Positions 36,720-44,966 of a stretch of 64,000 nucleotides of DNA are shown one piece after another. Positions within the stretch are counted from its first letter, which is position 1, and each line of letters begins with the position of its first letter. A model generated the notes under the pieces. It ran no database searches. It had not been told where the DNA came from and was given only the letters and a program-made list of their open reading frames with translations. Origin of the DNA: Mesorhizobium sophorae. Its GTDB lineage: Bacteria; Pseudomonadota; Alphaproteobacteria; Rhizobiales; Rhizobiaceae. The position numbers and the translations under genes are program-made. The stretch covers positions 602,712-666,711 of the forward strand of contig NZ_NNRI01000008.1 of the NCBI RefSeq assembly GCF_002270415.1. The letters are read 5' to 3'.

Positions 36720-38081
36720 TCAGTCTCTTTCAGAGAGGTTGATCGAGGAGCCGCCGCCATGGCTGTCACCACTGCGAACAGCGTGAGCGGCGGCCTGGAC
36801 GCCATGGGTCATCTGTTGCGAGCGCTTCATGCGCTTTGCCCAGGCGGGCTGACTCTCGGTGGCGGAGGACGCGGCGGGAGCGGAGCCGGCTTCGGCGGCG
36901 TTCGCGCCGATTGTGCCAGCGGTGGATGATCCACCCGTCGTCTCGAAGGCAGCGCGAGCGCCCGACTGGTAGCTCTGCTTCATGCCGCCTGCCGCATTAT
37001 TGGCCGCGCGCTTCAGCGGTGAGATAGCGCCCTGTGCGCCAGCGTTCATGACACCGCCGAGCCCGGATGCGACCCCGGAAAGGCCAGACTCTCCGGCCGC
37101 GCCGAGATTGTAGGCTGTGGATGCCCTGCCCGCGGTCGCGGCACCGCCACGGGCCGCCGCCGCGGCGCCGCCGCTGACAGCCGCGCCGCCGGACATGACG
37201 GCGCCGCCGGCCGCTGCGCCCACTGCTCCCATGCCGCCGGCGGCGAGCCCGGTGCCGACCGCCGCGCCCGCGCCGAGCTGCGGGCCGCCGGAGACGAGAC
37301 CGTTGGCAATGCCCGGTCCAAAGATGCCAAGGCCGAGCAGCGACAGCGCGGCCAGCACGATCGCCATGGCATCGTCGATCGACGGCGTGTTGCCACCGAA
37401 GCCTGCGGTGAACTCGGAAAAGAGGGTCGAGCCGATGCCGATGATGACGGCGAGCACCAGCACCTTGATGCCGGACGAGATGACGTTGCCAAGCACGCGC
37501 TCGGCCATGAAGGCGGATTTGCCGAACAGACCGAAGGGGATCAGCACGAAACCGGCAAGCGTCGTCAGCTTGAATTCGATCAGCGTGACGAAGAGCTGGA
37601 TCGCGAGGATGAAGAAGGCCAGCAGCACCAGCGCCCAGGCGAAGAACATGCAGGCGATCTGGATGAAGTTCTCGAAGAAGGACCAATAGCCCATCAGGTT
37701 CGAGATCGAGTCCAGCAACGGCCGGCCGGCGTCGAGCCCGGTCTGCGCCACCTTGCCCGGGCGCATGAGATCGTTGACGGTAAAACCCGTACCCGAGGCC
37801 TTCAGGCCAAGCCCAGCGAAGCTTTCGAAGACGATGCGGGCGAGATTGTTCCAGTTGGAGATGAGATAGGCAAAAACGCCGACGAACAGGGTCTTCTTGA
37901 CGAGGCGCGCCATGATGTCGTCGTCAGCACCCCAGGACCAGAAGAGCGCAGCCAACGTCACGTCAATAACGATCAGGGTTGTGGCGATGAAGCCGACCTC
38001 GCCGCCGAGCAGGCCGAAGCCGCTGTCGATGTAGCGCGTGAAGACTTCGAGGAAATGATCGATGACGCCCATGCCACCCAT
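36720..38081 (-). CDS. trbL: Conjugal transfer protein TrbL (VirB6-like)
   Basis: 453 residues. The N-terminal 280 carry six or so membrane helices of the TrbL/VirB6 family. The C-terminal 170 are very Gly/Ala/Ser-rich (VSGGPQLGAGAAVGTGLAAGG...), as in other TrbL proteins. It is the inner-membrane channel component. The low-complexity tail creates several long artefactual ORFs on the other frames. Confidence 0.94.
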   Translation of the reverse strand: MGGMGVIDHFLEVFTRYIDSGFGLLGGEVGFIATTLIVIDVTLAALFWSWGADDDIMARLVKKTLFVGVFAYLISNWNNLARIVFESFAGLGLKASGTGFTVNDLMRPGKVAQTGLDAGRPLLDSISNLMGYWSFFENFIQIACMFFAWALVLLAFFILAIQLFVTLIEFKLTTLAGFVLIPFGLFGKSAFMAERVLGNVISSGIKVLVLAVIIGIGSTLFSEFTAGFGGNTPSIDDAMAIVLAALSLLGLGIFGPGIANGLVSGGPQLGAGAAVGTGLAAGGMGAVGAAAGGAVMSGGAAVSGGAAAAARGGAATAGRASTAYNLGAAGESGLSGVASGLGGVMNAGAQGAISPLKRAANNAAGGMKQSYQSGARAAFETTGGSSTAGTIGANAAEAGSAPAASSATESQPAWAKRMKRSQQMTHGVQAAAHAVRSGDSHGGGSSINLSERD

Positions 38082-38082
38082 G

Positions 38083-38502
38083 TCAGCGAGCCTCCGGCCG
38101 GGGCGGCTCGACCTGCATCGCGGGAGCGGTCACATCCATCCGCTCGCCTTCTTTCCGGTCGGCCGACGCCGCCACATTTGGAAACAGTGGTGTCGGCGCT
38201 ACCGGAGCAGGCGCGGTTGCCGCGTCACGTTGACCGAGAAACCGGCGCCGGCTTTCTGCCCATGCCTTCAAGCAACCGGGATCGCGAGGACCGGCCTCGC
38301 CGATCCCGGAACAGCGGCGCAATTCGGACGCGAGCGGGTCTTGTGACTCGATGGAACGGTCCCGCGTCGCCAGGGCGTCAGGCTCATCGTCCTTGCTGCT
38401 CATCTCGATCGCGGTCACTGTCAAAGCGACCGCGATGAAGACGACCGCGCCGATGCGAGCGAGCATCTTGCCATCCATCGCGCCGGCCTCAGTTCTTGCC
38501 AT
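38083..38502 (-). CDS. TrbK-like protein (entry-exclusion type, alternative family)
   Basis: 139 residues with one N-terminal membrane helix (ARIGAVVFIAVALTVTAIEM) and a cysteine-containing segment, LRRCSGIGEAGPRDPGCLKAWAESRRRFLG. That segment is the hallmark of the 'TrbK-alt' proteins between trbJ and trbL. TrbK of RP4 mediates entry exclusion; whether this family does is not proven. The start overlaps the trbJ 3' end by 14 bp. A shorter start at the MDGKM segment is possible. Confidence 0.8.
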   Translation of the reverse strand: MARTEAGAMDGKMLARIGAVVFIAVALTVTAIEMSSKDDEPDALATRDRSIESQDPLASELRRCSGIGEAGPRDPGCLKAWAESRRRFLGQRDAATAPAPVAPTPLFPNVAASADRKEGERMDVTAPAMQVEPPRPEAR

Positions 38503-39247
38503 AGAACATCTGCGCACTGCCGGACTGGTAGCCCGAGCCCTGCGTCAGGAAGCGGCGGCGCTGCTCGCGGCCCTGGTCGGCGGTGGTGGCCTGTTCGGCC
38601 GATTGCAACGCCTGCGCCCGACCGTTCGCGGCGACGACCGCGGTGAGATCGGCGAGCTGCTGCGCCTGGAGCGCGAGGAGCTGGTTGCCGGCCTGTGTTG
38701 CCTGAAGCGCGCCGGTCGCACCCTGGCTCTGGCCGACCAGCGCCGACATCTCACTACGGTTGGTGTCGATGTTGCCGACGACGCCCGCCTGCACACGCAT
38801 GGCATCCTGAAGGCCACCAATCGTGTTGCCCCAGCGCGAGCGCGCCTCAGTGACGAGTTGTTGATCCGAAGCCGACAGCGAGACGTTGCCGTATTTCTGC
38901 TGGAAGGCCTGGTCGATCTGCTGGACGTCATAGGCAACGTTCTGCGCTTGACCGAGCAATTGCTGCGTACGCTGCACGGACTGCTGGAGCTGTTGCAGCG
39001 AGGAGAATGGCAGGCTTGCGAGATTACGGCTCTGGTTGATGAGCATCTGCGCTTCATTCTGAAGCGAGGTGACCTGGTTGGTGATCTGCTCGAGCGAGCG
39101 CGCTGCCGTCAGGACGTTTTGCGAATAGTTCGAGGGATCGAAAACGATGAAGGCGTGTGCCGGCGTCGCCAGCATCGGCGAGAGCGCGGCGGGAGCGACA
39201 ATCAGGGCGGCAGCGAGCCGCATGGCAAGTGAACGACGCAGTTTCAT
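38489..39247 (-). CDS. trbJ: Conjugal transfer protein TrbJ (VirB5-like)
   Basis: 252 residues with a signal peptide ending PAHAF. The mature part is helical and glutamine-rich (SLQQLQQSVQRTQQLLGQAQNVAYDVQQID), as in TrbJ/VirB5 pilus-tip adhesins. It overlaps trbE by 4 bp. All motifs for the family are intact. Confidence 0.93.
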   Translation of the reverse strand: MKLRRSLAMRLAAALIVAPAALSPMLATPAHAFIVFDPSNYSQNVLTAARSLEQITNQVTSLQNEAQMLINQSRNLASLPFSSLQQLQQSVQRTQQLLGQAQNVAYDVQQIDQAFQQKYGNVSLSASDQQLVTEARSRWGNTIGGLQDAMRVQAGVVGNIDTNRSEMSALVGQSQGATGALQATQAGNQLLALQAQQLADLTAVVAANGRAQALQSAEQATTADQGREQRRRFLTQGSGYQSGSAQMFYGKN

Positions 39248-41697
39248 GGGGACTTCTCCTGGTTGGTGAGGGCGGGGCTGGTTAGGGTGGGAACGAGTTC
39301 AGCGGCCCAGCCCACGTCGCGGTGGGTCAGCCAGGCTGCGAGGAACCCGTCGCGGCCGTGCTCGGCGACGATGCGGGCGATCGCGGCCTGGTCGGCCTTG
39401 GCGGATATAGCGCAAAGCGCGAGCGCCACATCCGACAAGCCGAGCTCGAACAGCCGGTTGCCGCGGCGGGACTGGCAGTAATAGTCGCGCTTCGGCATCG
39501 CCCGGGCGATGATCTCGATCTGCCGATCGTTGAGGCCGAAGCGGCGATAGATCGCGGTGATCTGCGGCTCGATGGCGCGCTCGTTCGGCAGGAGAAGCCG
39601 GGTGTGGCAGCTCTCGATAATCGCGGGCGCGATTGCCGAACCATCGATGTCGCTGAGCGACTGCGTGGCGAAGATGACGCTGGCGTTCTTCTTGCGCAGC
39701 GTCTTCAGCCATTCGCGGAGCTGGCCGGCAAAGCCCTCATCGTCCAGCGCAAGCCAGCCTTCGTCGATGATGAGAAGGGTTGGCGAGCCATCGAGCCGGT
39801 CCTCGATGCGATGGAAGAGATAGGAAAGGACCGCGGGCGCGGCACCTGTTCCGATCAGTCCTTCGGTTTCGAAAGCCTGGACCGATGCAGATCCGAGATG
39901 CTCGCGCTCGGCATCGAGCAACCGGCCGTAGGGACCCCCGACGCAATAGGGCCGCAATGCCTGCTTGAGATCATTTGATTGAAGCAGCACGACCAGACCG
40001 GTGATGGTGCGCTCGTCGACTGGCGCGGAGGCCAGAGAGCTCAAAGCCGTCCAGATATGCTCCTTGACCTCAGGGGTGATCGTCACATTCTCGCGCGTCA
40101 GGATCGCCACGATCCAGTCGGCGGCCCAGGCGCGCTCGGGGACATCATGAATGCGGGCGAACGGCTGAAGGCTGACGCTGTCGATCGCCCCATCACTGAG
40201 ATCGCCGCCGAGATCATGCCAGTCGCCGCCCATGGCGAGTGCTGCCGCGCGGATCGAGCCGCCGAAATCGAAGGCGAAAACCTGCGAGCCAGCATAGCGG
40301 CGGAACTGGAGCGCCATCAGGGCCAGCAGCACGGACTTTCCCGCGCCGGTCGGGCCTACGATCAGCGTATGGCCGACGTCACCGACGTGAAGCGAAAGCC
40401 GGAACGGGGTCGAGCCTTCGGTCTTGCCGAAGAGCAGAGGGGGCGCTGCAAAATGCTCGTCCCGCACCTCGCCCGCCCACACCGCGGAAAGCGGGATGAT
40501 GTGGGCGAGATTAAGGGTGGAGATGGGTGGTTGACGGACGTTGGCGTAGACATGACCCGGCAGGCTGCCGAGCCAGGCGTCGACGGCGTTGATGGTTTCG
40601 ATCATTGCCGTGAAATCGCGGCCCTGGATGATTTTTTCGACCCGGCGCAGTTTTTCGTCGGCGATGCCGGGATCATCGTCCCACACCGTCACCGACGCGG
40701 TGACATAGGCCATGCCGGCATAGTCGGCGCCGAGTTCCTGCAGCGCCATATCGGCATCGGCGGCCTTGTTTGCGGCGTCGGTGTCCACGAGGACGGATGC
40801 CTCGTTGGTCATCACCTCCTTGAGGATCGCGGCGACCGATTTGCGCTTGGCGAACCATTGACGCCGGATCTTTGTCAGCAGCCTGGTCGCATCCGTCTTG
40901 TCGAGCAGGATCGCGCGTGTCGACCAGCGATACGGGAAGGCCAGCCGGTTCAGTTCGTCGAGCAGGCCCGGCGTGGTCGCGGTCGGGAAACCCGTGACCG
41001 TGAGAATGCGCAGATGCGACGCGCCAAGCCGCGGCTCGAGCCCGCCGGTCAGCGGCTGGTCGGCCAGCATGGCATCGAGATACATCGGCGTTTCGGGAAC
41101 GCGGACACGGTGGCGATTGGTCGAGACGCAGCCATGCAGATAGGTCACCGTCTCGGCGTCATCGAGCCAGCGGCACTCCGGCATGAAGGCTTCGACAAGG
41201 CGCAGGACGCGGTCGCTGCGATCGGCGAACCCGGTCAGCACCGCGTTGGGGTCGAGGCCCTTCTTCTCGCGGCCTTCGTAGAGCCAGCTTTCCGCGCGCG
41301 CCGTGTCCTCGGCGGGCGCGAGATAGGTGAGCGTAAGAAAGTAGCTGGACTCGAAATGCGCGCCGGTCTCCTCAAAGCCCGCCTTTCGCTCCGCATCGAC
41401 AAGCGTGGAGGCCGCATCCGGAAAGCGGCTGTCGGGATAACGGGTCGAGGCATGGCGCTGCGCCTCCATGAAGATCGCCCAGCCGGAGCCGAGGCGGCGG
41501 AAGGCATTGTTGAGCCGGCCGGCGACGGCGACCAGTTCGGCCGGAACGGCGCTGTCGAGATCGGGGCCGCGGAAACGCGCGGTGCGCTGGAAGCTGCCGT
41601 CCTTGTTTAAGACGATGCCGGCGCCGACCAATGCCACCCAGGGCAGGAAGTCGGCGAGCCGGCTGCTACGATTGCGATATTCGGCAAGGTTCATCAT
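39244..41697 (-). CDS. trbE: Conjugal transfer ATPase TrbE (VirB4-like)
   Basis: 817 residues from MMNLAEYRNRS. The N-terminal CagE/TrbE domain is followed by a RecA-like ATPase with Walker A VGPTGAGKSVLLALMAL (about residue 440) and Walker B TLLIIDEGWLALDD (about 640). It powers pilus assembly and substrate translocation. The ORF stays open a further 47 codons upstream into trbD, but that part is out-of-frame trbD sequence. Confidence 0.95.
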   Translation of the reverse strand: MMNLAEYRNRSSRLADFLPWVALVGAGIVLNKDGSFQRTARFRGPDLDSAVPAELVAVAGRLNNAFRRLGSGWAIFMEAQRHASTRYPDSRFPDAASTLVDAERKAGFEETGAHFESSYFLTLTYLAPAEDTARAESWLYEGREKKGLDPNAVLTGFADRSDRVLRLVEAFMPECRWLDDAETVTYLHGCVSTNRHRVRVPETPMYLDAMLADQPLTGGLEPRLGASHLRILTVTGFPTATTPGLLDELNRLAFPYRWSTRAILLDKTDATRLLTKIRRQWFAKRKSVAAILKEVMTNEASVLVDTDAANKAADADMALQELGADYAGMAYVTASVTVWDDDPGIADEKLRRVEKIIQGRDFTAMIETINAVDAWLGSLPGHVYANVRQPPISTLNLAHIIPLSAVWAGEVRDEHFAAPPLLFGKTEGSTPFRLSLHVGDVGHTLIVGPTGAGKSVLLALMALQFRRYAGSQVFAFDFGGSIRAAALAMGGDWHDLGGDLSDGAIDSVSLQPFARIHDVPERAWAADWIVAILTRENVTITPEVKEHIWTALSSLASAPVDERTITGLVVLLQSNDLKQALRPYCVGGPYGRLLDAEREHLGSASVQAFETEGLIGTGAAPAVLSYLFHRIEDRLDGSPTLLIIDEGWLALDDEGFAGQLREWLKTLRKKNASVIFATQSLSDIDGSAIAPAIIESCHTRLLLPNERAIEPQITAIYRRFGLNDRQIEIIARAMPKRDYYCQSRRGNRLFELGLSDVALALCAISAKADQAAIARIVAEHGRDGFLAAWLTHRDVGWAAELVPTLTSPALTNQEKSP

Positions 41698-41711
41698 CGG
41701 TGCGACCTCGC

Positions 41712-42008
41712 TCAGACCGTGAGATGCGCCGGGATGCGCAGGTGCCGGCGAACGACGTCGACGAAAAGCGGATCGCGCTTGGCGGCCCAGACGGCGGCAA
41801 CATGGACGATCGCCCAGATTGCGAGGCCGACGAGCCACAGACGCAACCCCAGCCCCACGGCGCCCGCGAGCGTCCCGTTCATGATGGCAATGGCGCGCGG
41901 GGCGCCACCGAGCAGGATCGGCTCGGTCAGCGCGCGGTGCACGAGGACCGCATAACCCGGCACTGCGTAGTCCGGCATTGACCCGCCCTGTTCGACCGAA
42001 CCCACCAT
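41712..42008 (-). CDS. trbD: Conjugal transfer protein TrbD (VirB3-like)
   Basis: 98 residues starting at ATG 42008, which overlaps the trbC stop as ATGA. PGYAVLVHRALTEPILLGGAPR is the classic VirB3 N-terminus, followed by two hydrophobic segments. It is a small inner-membrane partner of TrbE. A second methionine at 41978 gives an 88-residue form. Confidence 0.92.
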   Translation of the reverse strand: MVGSVEQGGSMPDYAVPGYAVLVHRALTEPILLGGAPRAIAIMNGTLAGAVGLGLRLWLVGLAIWAIVHVAAVWAAKRDPLFVDVVRRHLRIPAHLTV

Positions 42009-42340
42009 CAGATCAGCGCTCCGCCGCCGAACGAGAAGAACGACAGGAAGAAGCTCGACGCCGCGAAGGCGATGGATAGGCCGAACACGATCTGGATGAG
42101 CCGGCGGAAGCCGCCCGACGTGTCGCCGAAGGCGAGCGTCAGGCCGGTGACGATGATGATGATCACCGCCATGATCTTGGCGACCGGGCCTTCGATCGAC
42201 TGGAGGATCTGTTGCAGCGGCTGTTCCCACGGCATCGACGAGCCGGAGGCAAAAGCAGGCGCCGCCATCACCAGGATGAGCGTGGGAACGGAAACGGTCA
42301 TGGCGAGACGATGGCGCGCGAGGCGCAGGCGTTGGGTCAC
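42008..42340 (-). CDS. trbC: Conjugal transfer pilin TrbC (VirB2-like)
   Basis: 110 residues with a long signal peptide ending PAFASGSSMPWEQPL. Two hydrophobic helices (IMAVIIIIVTGLTLAFG and IQIVFGLSIAFAASSFFLSFF) give the VirB2/TrbC pilin hairpin. In RP4, TrbC is cyclised after TraF processing; a TraF homologue is encoded at 50.4 kb. Confidence 0.92.
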   Translation of the reverse strand: MTQRLRLARHRLAMTVSVPTLILVMAAPAFASGSSMPWEQPLQQILQSIEGPVAKIMAVIIIIVTGLTLAFGDTSGGFRRLIQIVFGLSIAFAASSFFLSFFSFGGGALI

Positions 42341-43356
42341 GGATTTTCTCCTTCAGGGCTTTGGATGAGCAAGGTTGTCGGGCTGTCGTCGCTCTCAAGG
42401 ACGGCTGGCGCGACCCGGTAATCACCGTCCGGGCGAAGGCCGTCGACACGGGCGAGTTCGGACAGCCGGCGCGCGGAGCCGCGGCCGGAAAGGACGGCAA
42501 CCAGGTCGATCGTTTCGGCGATCAGAGCGCGTGGAACCGTGACGACGGCTTCCTGGATGAGCTGTTCCATCCGGCGCAGCGCGCCAATGGCGCTGCCGGC
42601 GTGGATCGTGCCGAGGCCGCCGGGGTGGCCGGTGCCCCAGGCCTTGAGCAGTTCGAGCGCCTCGGCCCCGCGCACCTCGCCGACCGGAATGCGGTCAGGG
42701 CGCAGGCGCAACGATGAGCGAACAAGATCAGATAGAGACGCGACGCCGTCTTTCGTGCGCATCGCCACGAGATTGGGTGCTGCGCACTGCAGTTCACGCA
42801 TATCCTCGATGATGACGACGCGATCGGCGGTCTTGGCCACTTCAGCGAGCAGCGCGTTGATCAGCGTGGTCTTGCCCGTGGATGTGCCGCCAGCGACCAG
42901 AATGTTCGCGCGGTTGGCAACGCCCTGTCGCAGCGCCTCCGCCTGGCGCACCGACATCATCCCGGCCGCGACATAATCTTCGAGGGTGAAGATGGCGACG
43001 GCGGGCTTGCGGATCGCGAAGGCGGGCGCCGCGACGACGGGAGGAAGAAGCCCCTCGAACCGCTCGCCCGTCTCGGGTAGCTCGGCCGAGACGCGCGGGG
43101 CGCCGGCATGGACTTCGGCACCGACATGATGAGCAACGAGGCGAACGATGCGCTCGCCGTCAGCTGCCGACAAACGTTCGCCGGTATCGGACAACCCCTC
43201 GGACAGGCGATCTATCCACAAACGCCCATCGGGGTTGAGCATCACTTCAACTACGCCCGCATCGTCGAGATAGCTCGCGATCGCGGGTCCGAGCGCCGTG
43301 CGCAGCATGCGTGCGCCGCGCGCCAGACCTTCTGAATTGTAAGGCGAAGCTGCCAT
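42337..43356 (-). CDS. trbB: Conjugal transfer ATPase TrbB (VirB11-like)
   Basis: 339 residues. Walker [18 protein letters not shown], Asp box [12 protein letters not shown], Walker B region [30 protein letters not shown] and the His box identify the hexameric traffic ATPase. It is the first gene of the trb operon; GGGGACAGG precedes the ATG. The promoter should lie in the 160-bp gap 43357-43516, where a TTGCAC/GATATA pair is the only weak candidate. Confidence 0.95.
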   Translation of the reverse strand: MAASPYNSEGLARGARMLRTALGPAIASYLDDAGVVEVMLNPDGRLWIDRLSEGLSDTGERLSAADGERIVRLVAHHVGAEVHAGAPRVSAELPETGERFEGLLPPVVAAPAFAIRKPAVAIFTLEDYVAAGMMSVRQAEALRQGVANRANILVAGGTSTGKTTLINALLAEVAKTADRVVIIEDMRELQCAAPNLVAMRTKDGVASLSDLVRSSLRLRPDRIPVGEVRGAEALELLKAWGTGHPGGLGTIHAGSAIGALRRMEQLIQEAVVTVPRALIAETIDLVAVLSGRGSARRLSELARVDGLRPDGDYRVAPAVLESDDSPTTLLIQSPEGENP

Positions 43357-43516
43357 CCTGTCCCCGTTTCGATCCGGGGAACATCGGCGGCCCCCGGACG
43401 GGGATGATTAAGAGAACCGCAGCTCGAGTGGTTTCAACACCTATATCGAGGCGTAGTAGCGTGGCGTGCAAATACAGGCGATCGGCGGTGCCGATGTAAA
43501 CGGCGCAAGGCGACGA

Positions 43517-43705
43517 TTATTTGTTCTGCTTTAGGTACTGGCTTAGAGAGCCGACGCCGGCGCGCTGCAACACCGTCGATAGCTTCGCGTCGCTGCGAAT
43601 CCCAGCTGCGAAATTGTCGCCGTAGGTCTGACGAAGGGTGTCCACCTTCGTGTTCCCATGCTTTTCGCTAATCCTACCGTCCTGGTCGCGGTGGCGCCCA
43701 TCCAA
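43517..43705 (-). CDS. Small hypothetical protein
   Basis: 62 residues, charged, with the segments GRISEKHGNTKVDTLRQTYG and LSTVLQRAGVGSLSQYLK. I have an impression of similar short proteins on rhizobial mobile elements but cannot name a family. No membrane helix or catalytic motif is seen. It lies after the antitoxin gene and before trbB, on the same strand. Confidence 0.5.
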   Translation of the reverse strand: MDGRHRDQDGRISEKHGNTKVDTLRQTYGDNFAAGIRSDAKLSTVLQRAGVGSLSQYLKQNK

Positions 43706-43747
43706 ACCTGGAAAATCAATTGTCCGCTCGGCGGCAAAGCCGTCTGA

Positions 43748-44065
43748 TCAAGCGGCCTCAGCACGAGCTGACCGTCGAGGCTTGTGGCGAACCACCACGT
43801 CGACCTTGTAGTCGAGCCGGTCCAGACAGCGAACCAGCCTGTCTATTGAAAACTTACCCGTGCGCCCGGTGGCGATCGCGGAGACGTCGGGCTGTTTCAT
43901 TCCGAGCAGTTCAGCCGACTTCGCCTGGGTCAGGCGCCGGCGCTTGATAATGGCGCGGATCTCGCGGGCCAACTTGGCTTTGAGCAATTCCTCTTCGGGA
44001 TTGTCAAAGCCGAGGTCCGCAAACACGTTGCCGCTGCTCATTTCGGCGGTGATGTCTTCTGTCAT
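43748..44065 (-). CDS. HigA-like HTH antitoxin
   Basis: 105 residues with a Cro/C1 HTH at about 35-85 (REIRAIIKRRRLTQAKSAELLGMKQPDVSAIATGRTGKFSIDRLVRCLDRL). It is typical of antitoxins encoded downstream of a RelE-like toxin. ATG 44065 overlaps the toxin stop as ATGA, so the two are coupled. It probably represses its own promoter through the palindrome at 44448-44467. Confidence 0.85.
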   Translation of the reverse strand: MTEDITAEMSSGNVFADLGFDNPEEELLKAKLAREIRAIIKRRRLTQAKSAELLGMKQPDVSAIATGRTGKFSIDRLVRCLDRLDYKVDVVVRHKPRRSARAEAA

Positions 44066-44436
44066 GACTTTCTTCCTTTCCCATAGTTTTCGCGGTAGTG
44101 CGCCTCGGCCGCCTTCAATCGCACTGTCACGAGATCGATTTCGTGCTTGGGTGTCTCCCTGCCCTTCTTCGACTTCTTCTGGAAGCAATGAAGCACGTAG
44201 ATCATCCCGGCAAAGCGCACGGCATAGACGGCCCGGTAGGTATCTCCGTCGAAGTCGTCGACCACCTCGAGGATGCTGCGGCCCCCAAAGCCTTTCAGGG
44301 CTTTGACAGCCGGGTGCTCCTCACCATTCTGGGCGTCGTTGATTGCGACACCCATCAACCGGCGAACATCGACCGGAAACTCGCGCAGGTCGCCCTTCGA
44401 CGACCCCATCCATACTGCGGGCTTTTGGTTTTTCAT
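44062..44436 (-). CDS. RelE/HigB-family toxin (Gp49-like)
   Basis: About 124 residues from MKNQKPAVWMGSS. RelE-superfamily features are GDTYRAVYAVRFAGMIYVLHCFQKKSKKGRETPKHEIDLVTVRLK, the core and C-terminal strands typical of HigB/phage Gp49 mRNA interferases. The toxin-first gene order with the overlapping antitoxin fits the HigBA type. On an ICE it would stabilise maintenance. An ATG 18 codons upstream is possible but lacks the good GGGAG ribosome site. Confidence 0.85.
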   Translation of the reverse strand: MKNQKPAVWMGSSKGDLREFPVDVRRLMGVAINDAQNGEEHPAVKALKGFGGRSILEVVDDFDGDTYRAVYAVRFAGMIYVLHCFQKKSKKGRETPKHEIDLVTVRLKAAEAHYRENYGKGRKS

Positions 44437-44446
44437 TCTCCCTTGC

Positions 44447-44474
44447 CTTATAGCATACAGACTATAATTTTCAA
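44447..44474 (-). promoter_or_regulatory. Promoter and operator of the toxin-antitoxin pair
   Basis: On the minus strand a -35 box TTGAAA and a -10 box TATAAG are 16 bp apart. A perfect palindrome, TTATAG-N8-CTATAA (44448-44467), covers the spacer and -10, so a bound antitoxin would block RNA polymerase directly. Confidence 0.65.
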
Positions 44475-44503
44475 CGAAAAATCCTGACATCGCTCACGGC
44501 CAT

Positions 44504-44959
44504 TTAGCCCACGGGCCTGCCCGGTTGGTGTGTTTCCAGGCCTCCATCGATGTCCTCGGAGATTTCCTGTCGAAGCTTTGGACCTTTTGCCAGGCGCCGG
44601 CCGAGTGCGGCGACAAAGGCATCATAGCGCTCGCCCGCCTTGGCATGGGCAGCCTGCGCCGCGGGCTCGGGCAACGCTGGTGTTGTCGCCAGCCAGAAGC
44701 GAACGAAAACGGCGAGCGTCTCCACCGCAATTCCAACATCGCGCTCCTGGCGTGCCATGCGGCGATCGAGCTGGTCAAGCCGCTTGGTGATCGCAGCCTC
44801 CTGTCGCTCGGCGGCATCGGGTGAGAGGAACGACTCGATGGCCGCCTCGGCGACGAGTGACCGTGAAAAATCACGGCGCGCCGCATGTTCGGCCAGCCTG
44901 CTCATGACCTTCGGATCGAGATAGACGGACAGGCGTTGTTTGCGCTGTGCCTTTGCCAT
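44504..44959 (-). CDS. Ribbon-helix-helix (CopG-like) conjugation accessory protein
   Basis: 151 residues from MAKAQRKQRLSVYL. An N-terminal RHH motif (RLSVYLDPKVMSRLAEHAARRDFSRSLVAEAAIESFL, about 9-45) is followed by a helical segment with a short hydrophobic stretch (VETLAVFVRFWLATTPALP). It lies 7 bp after traG on the same strand, the position of TraD-like or CopG-like accessory proteins in this T4SS family. A role in relaxosome or TraG regulation is inferred. Confidence 0.75.
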   Translation of the reverse strand: MAKAQRKQRLSVYLDPKVMSRLAEHAARRDFSRSLVAEAAIESFLSPDAAERQEAAITKRLDQLDRRMARQERDVGIAVETLAVFVRFWLATTPALPEPAAQAAHAKAGERYDAFVAALGRRLAKGPKLRQEISEDIDGGLETHQPGRPVG

Positions 44960-44966
44960 CGCAGCC

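Noticed and set aside
36834..37690. Several long ORFs opposite or within trbL
   Set aside because: They arise from the Gly/Ala-rich, GC-biased trbL tail and have no protein-like features.
39979..41610. 543-residue plus-strand ORF opposite trbE
   Set aside because: It is a shadow of trbE, which has clear Walker motifs and operon context.
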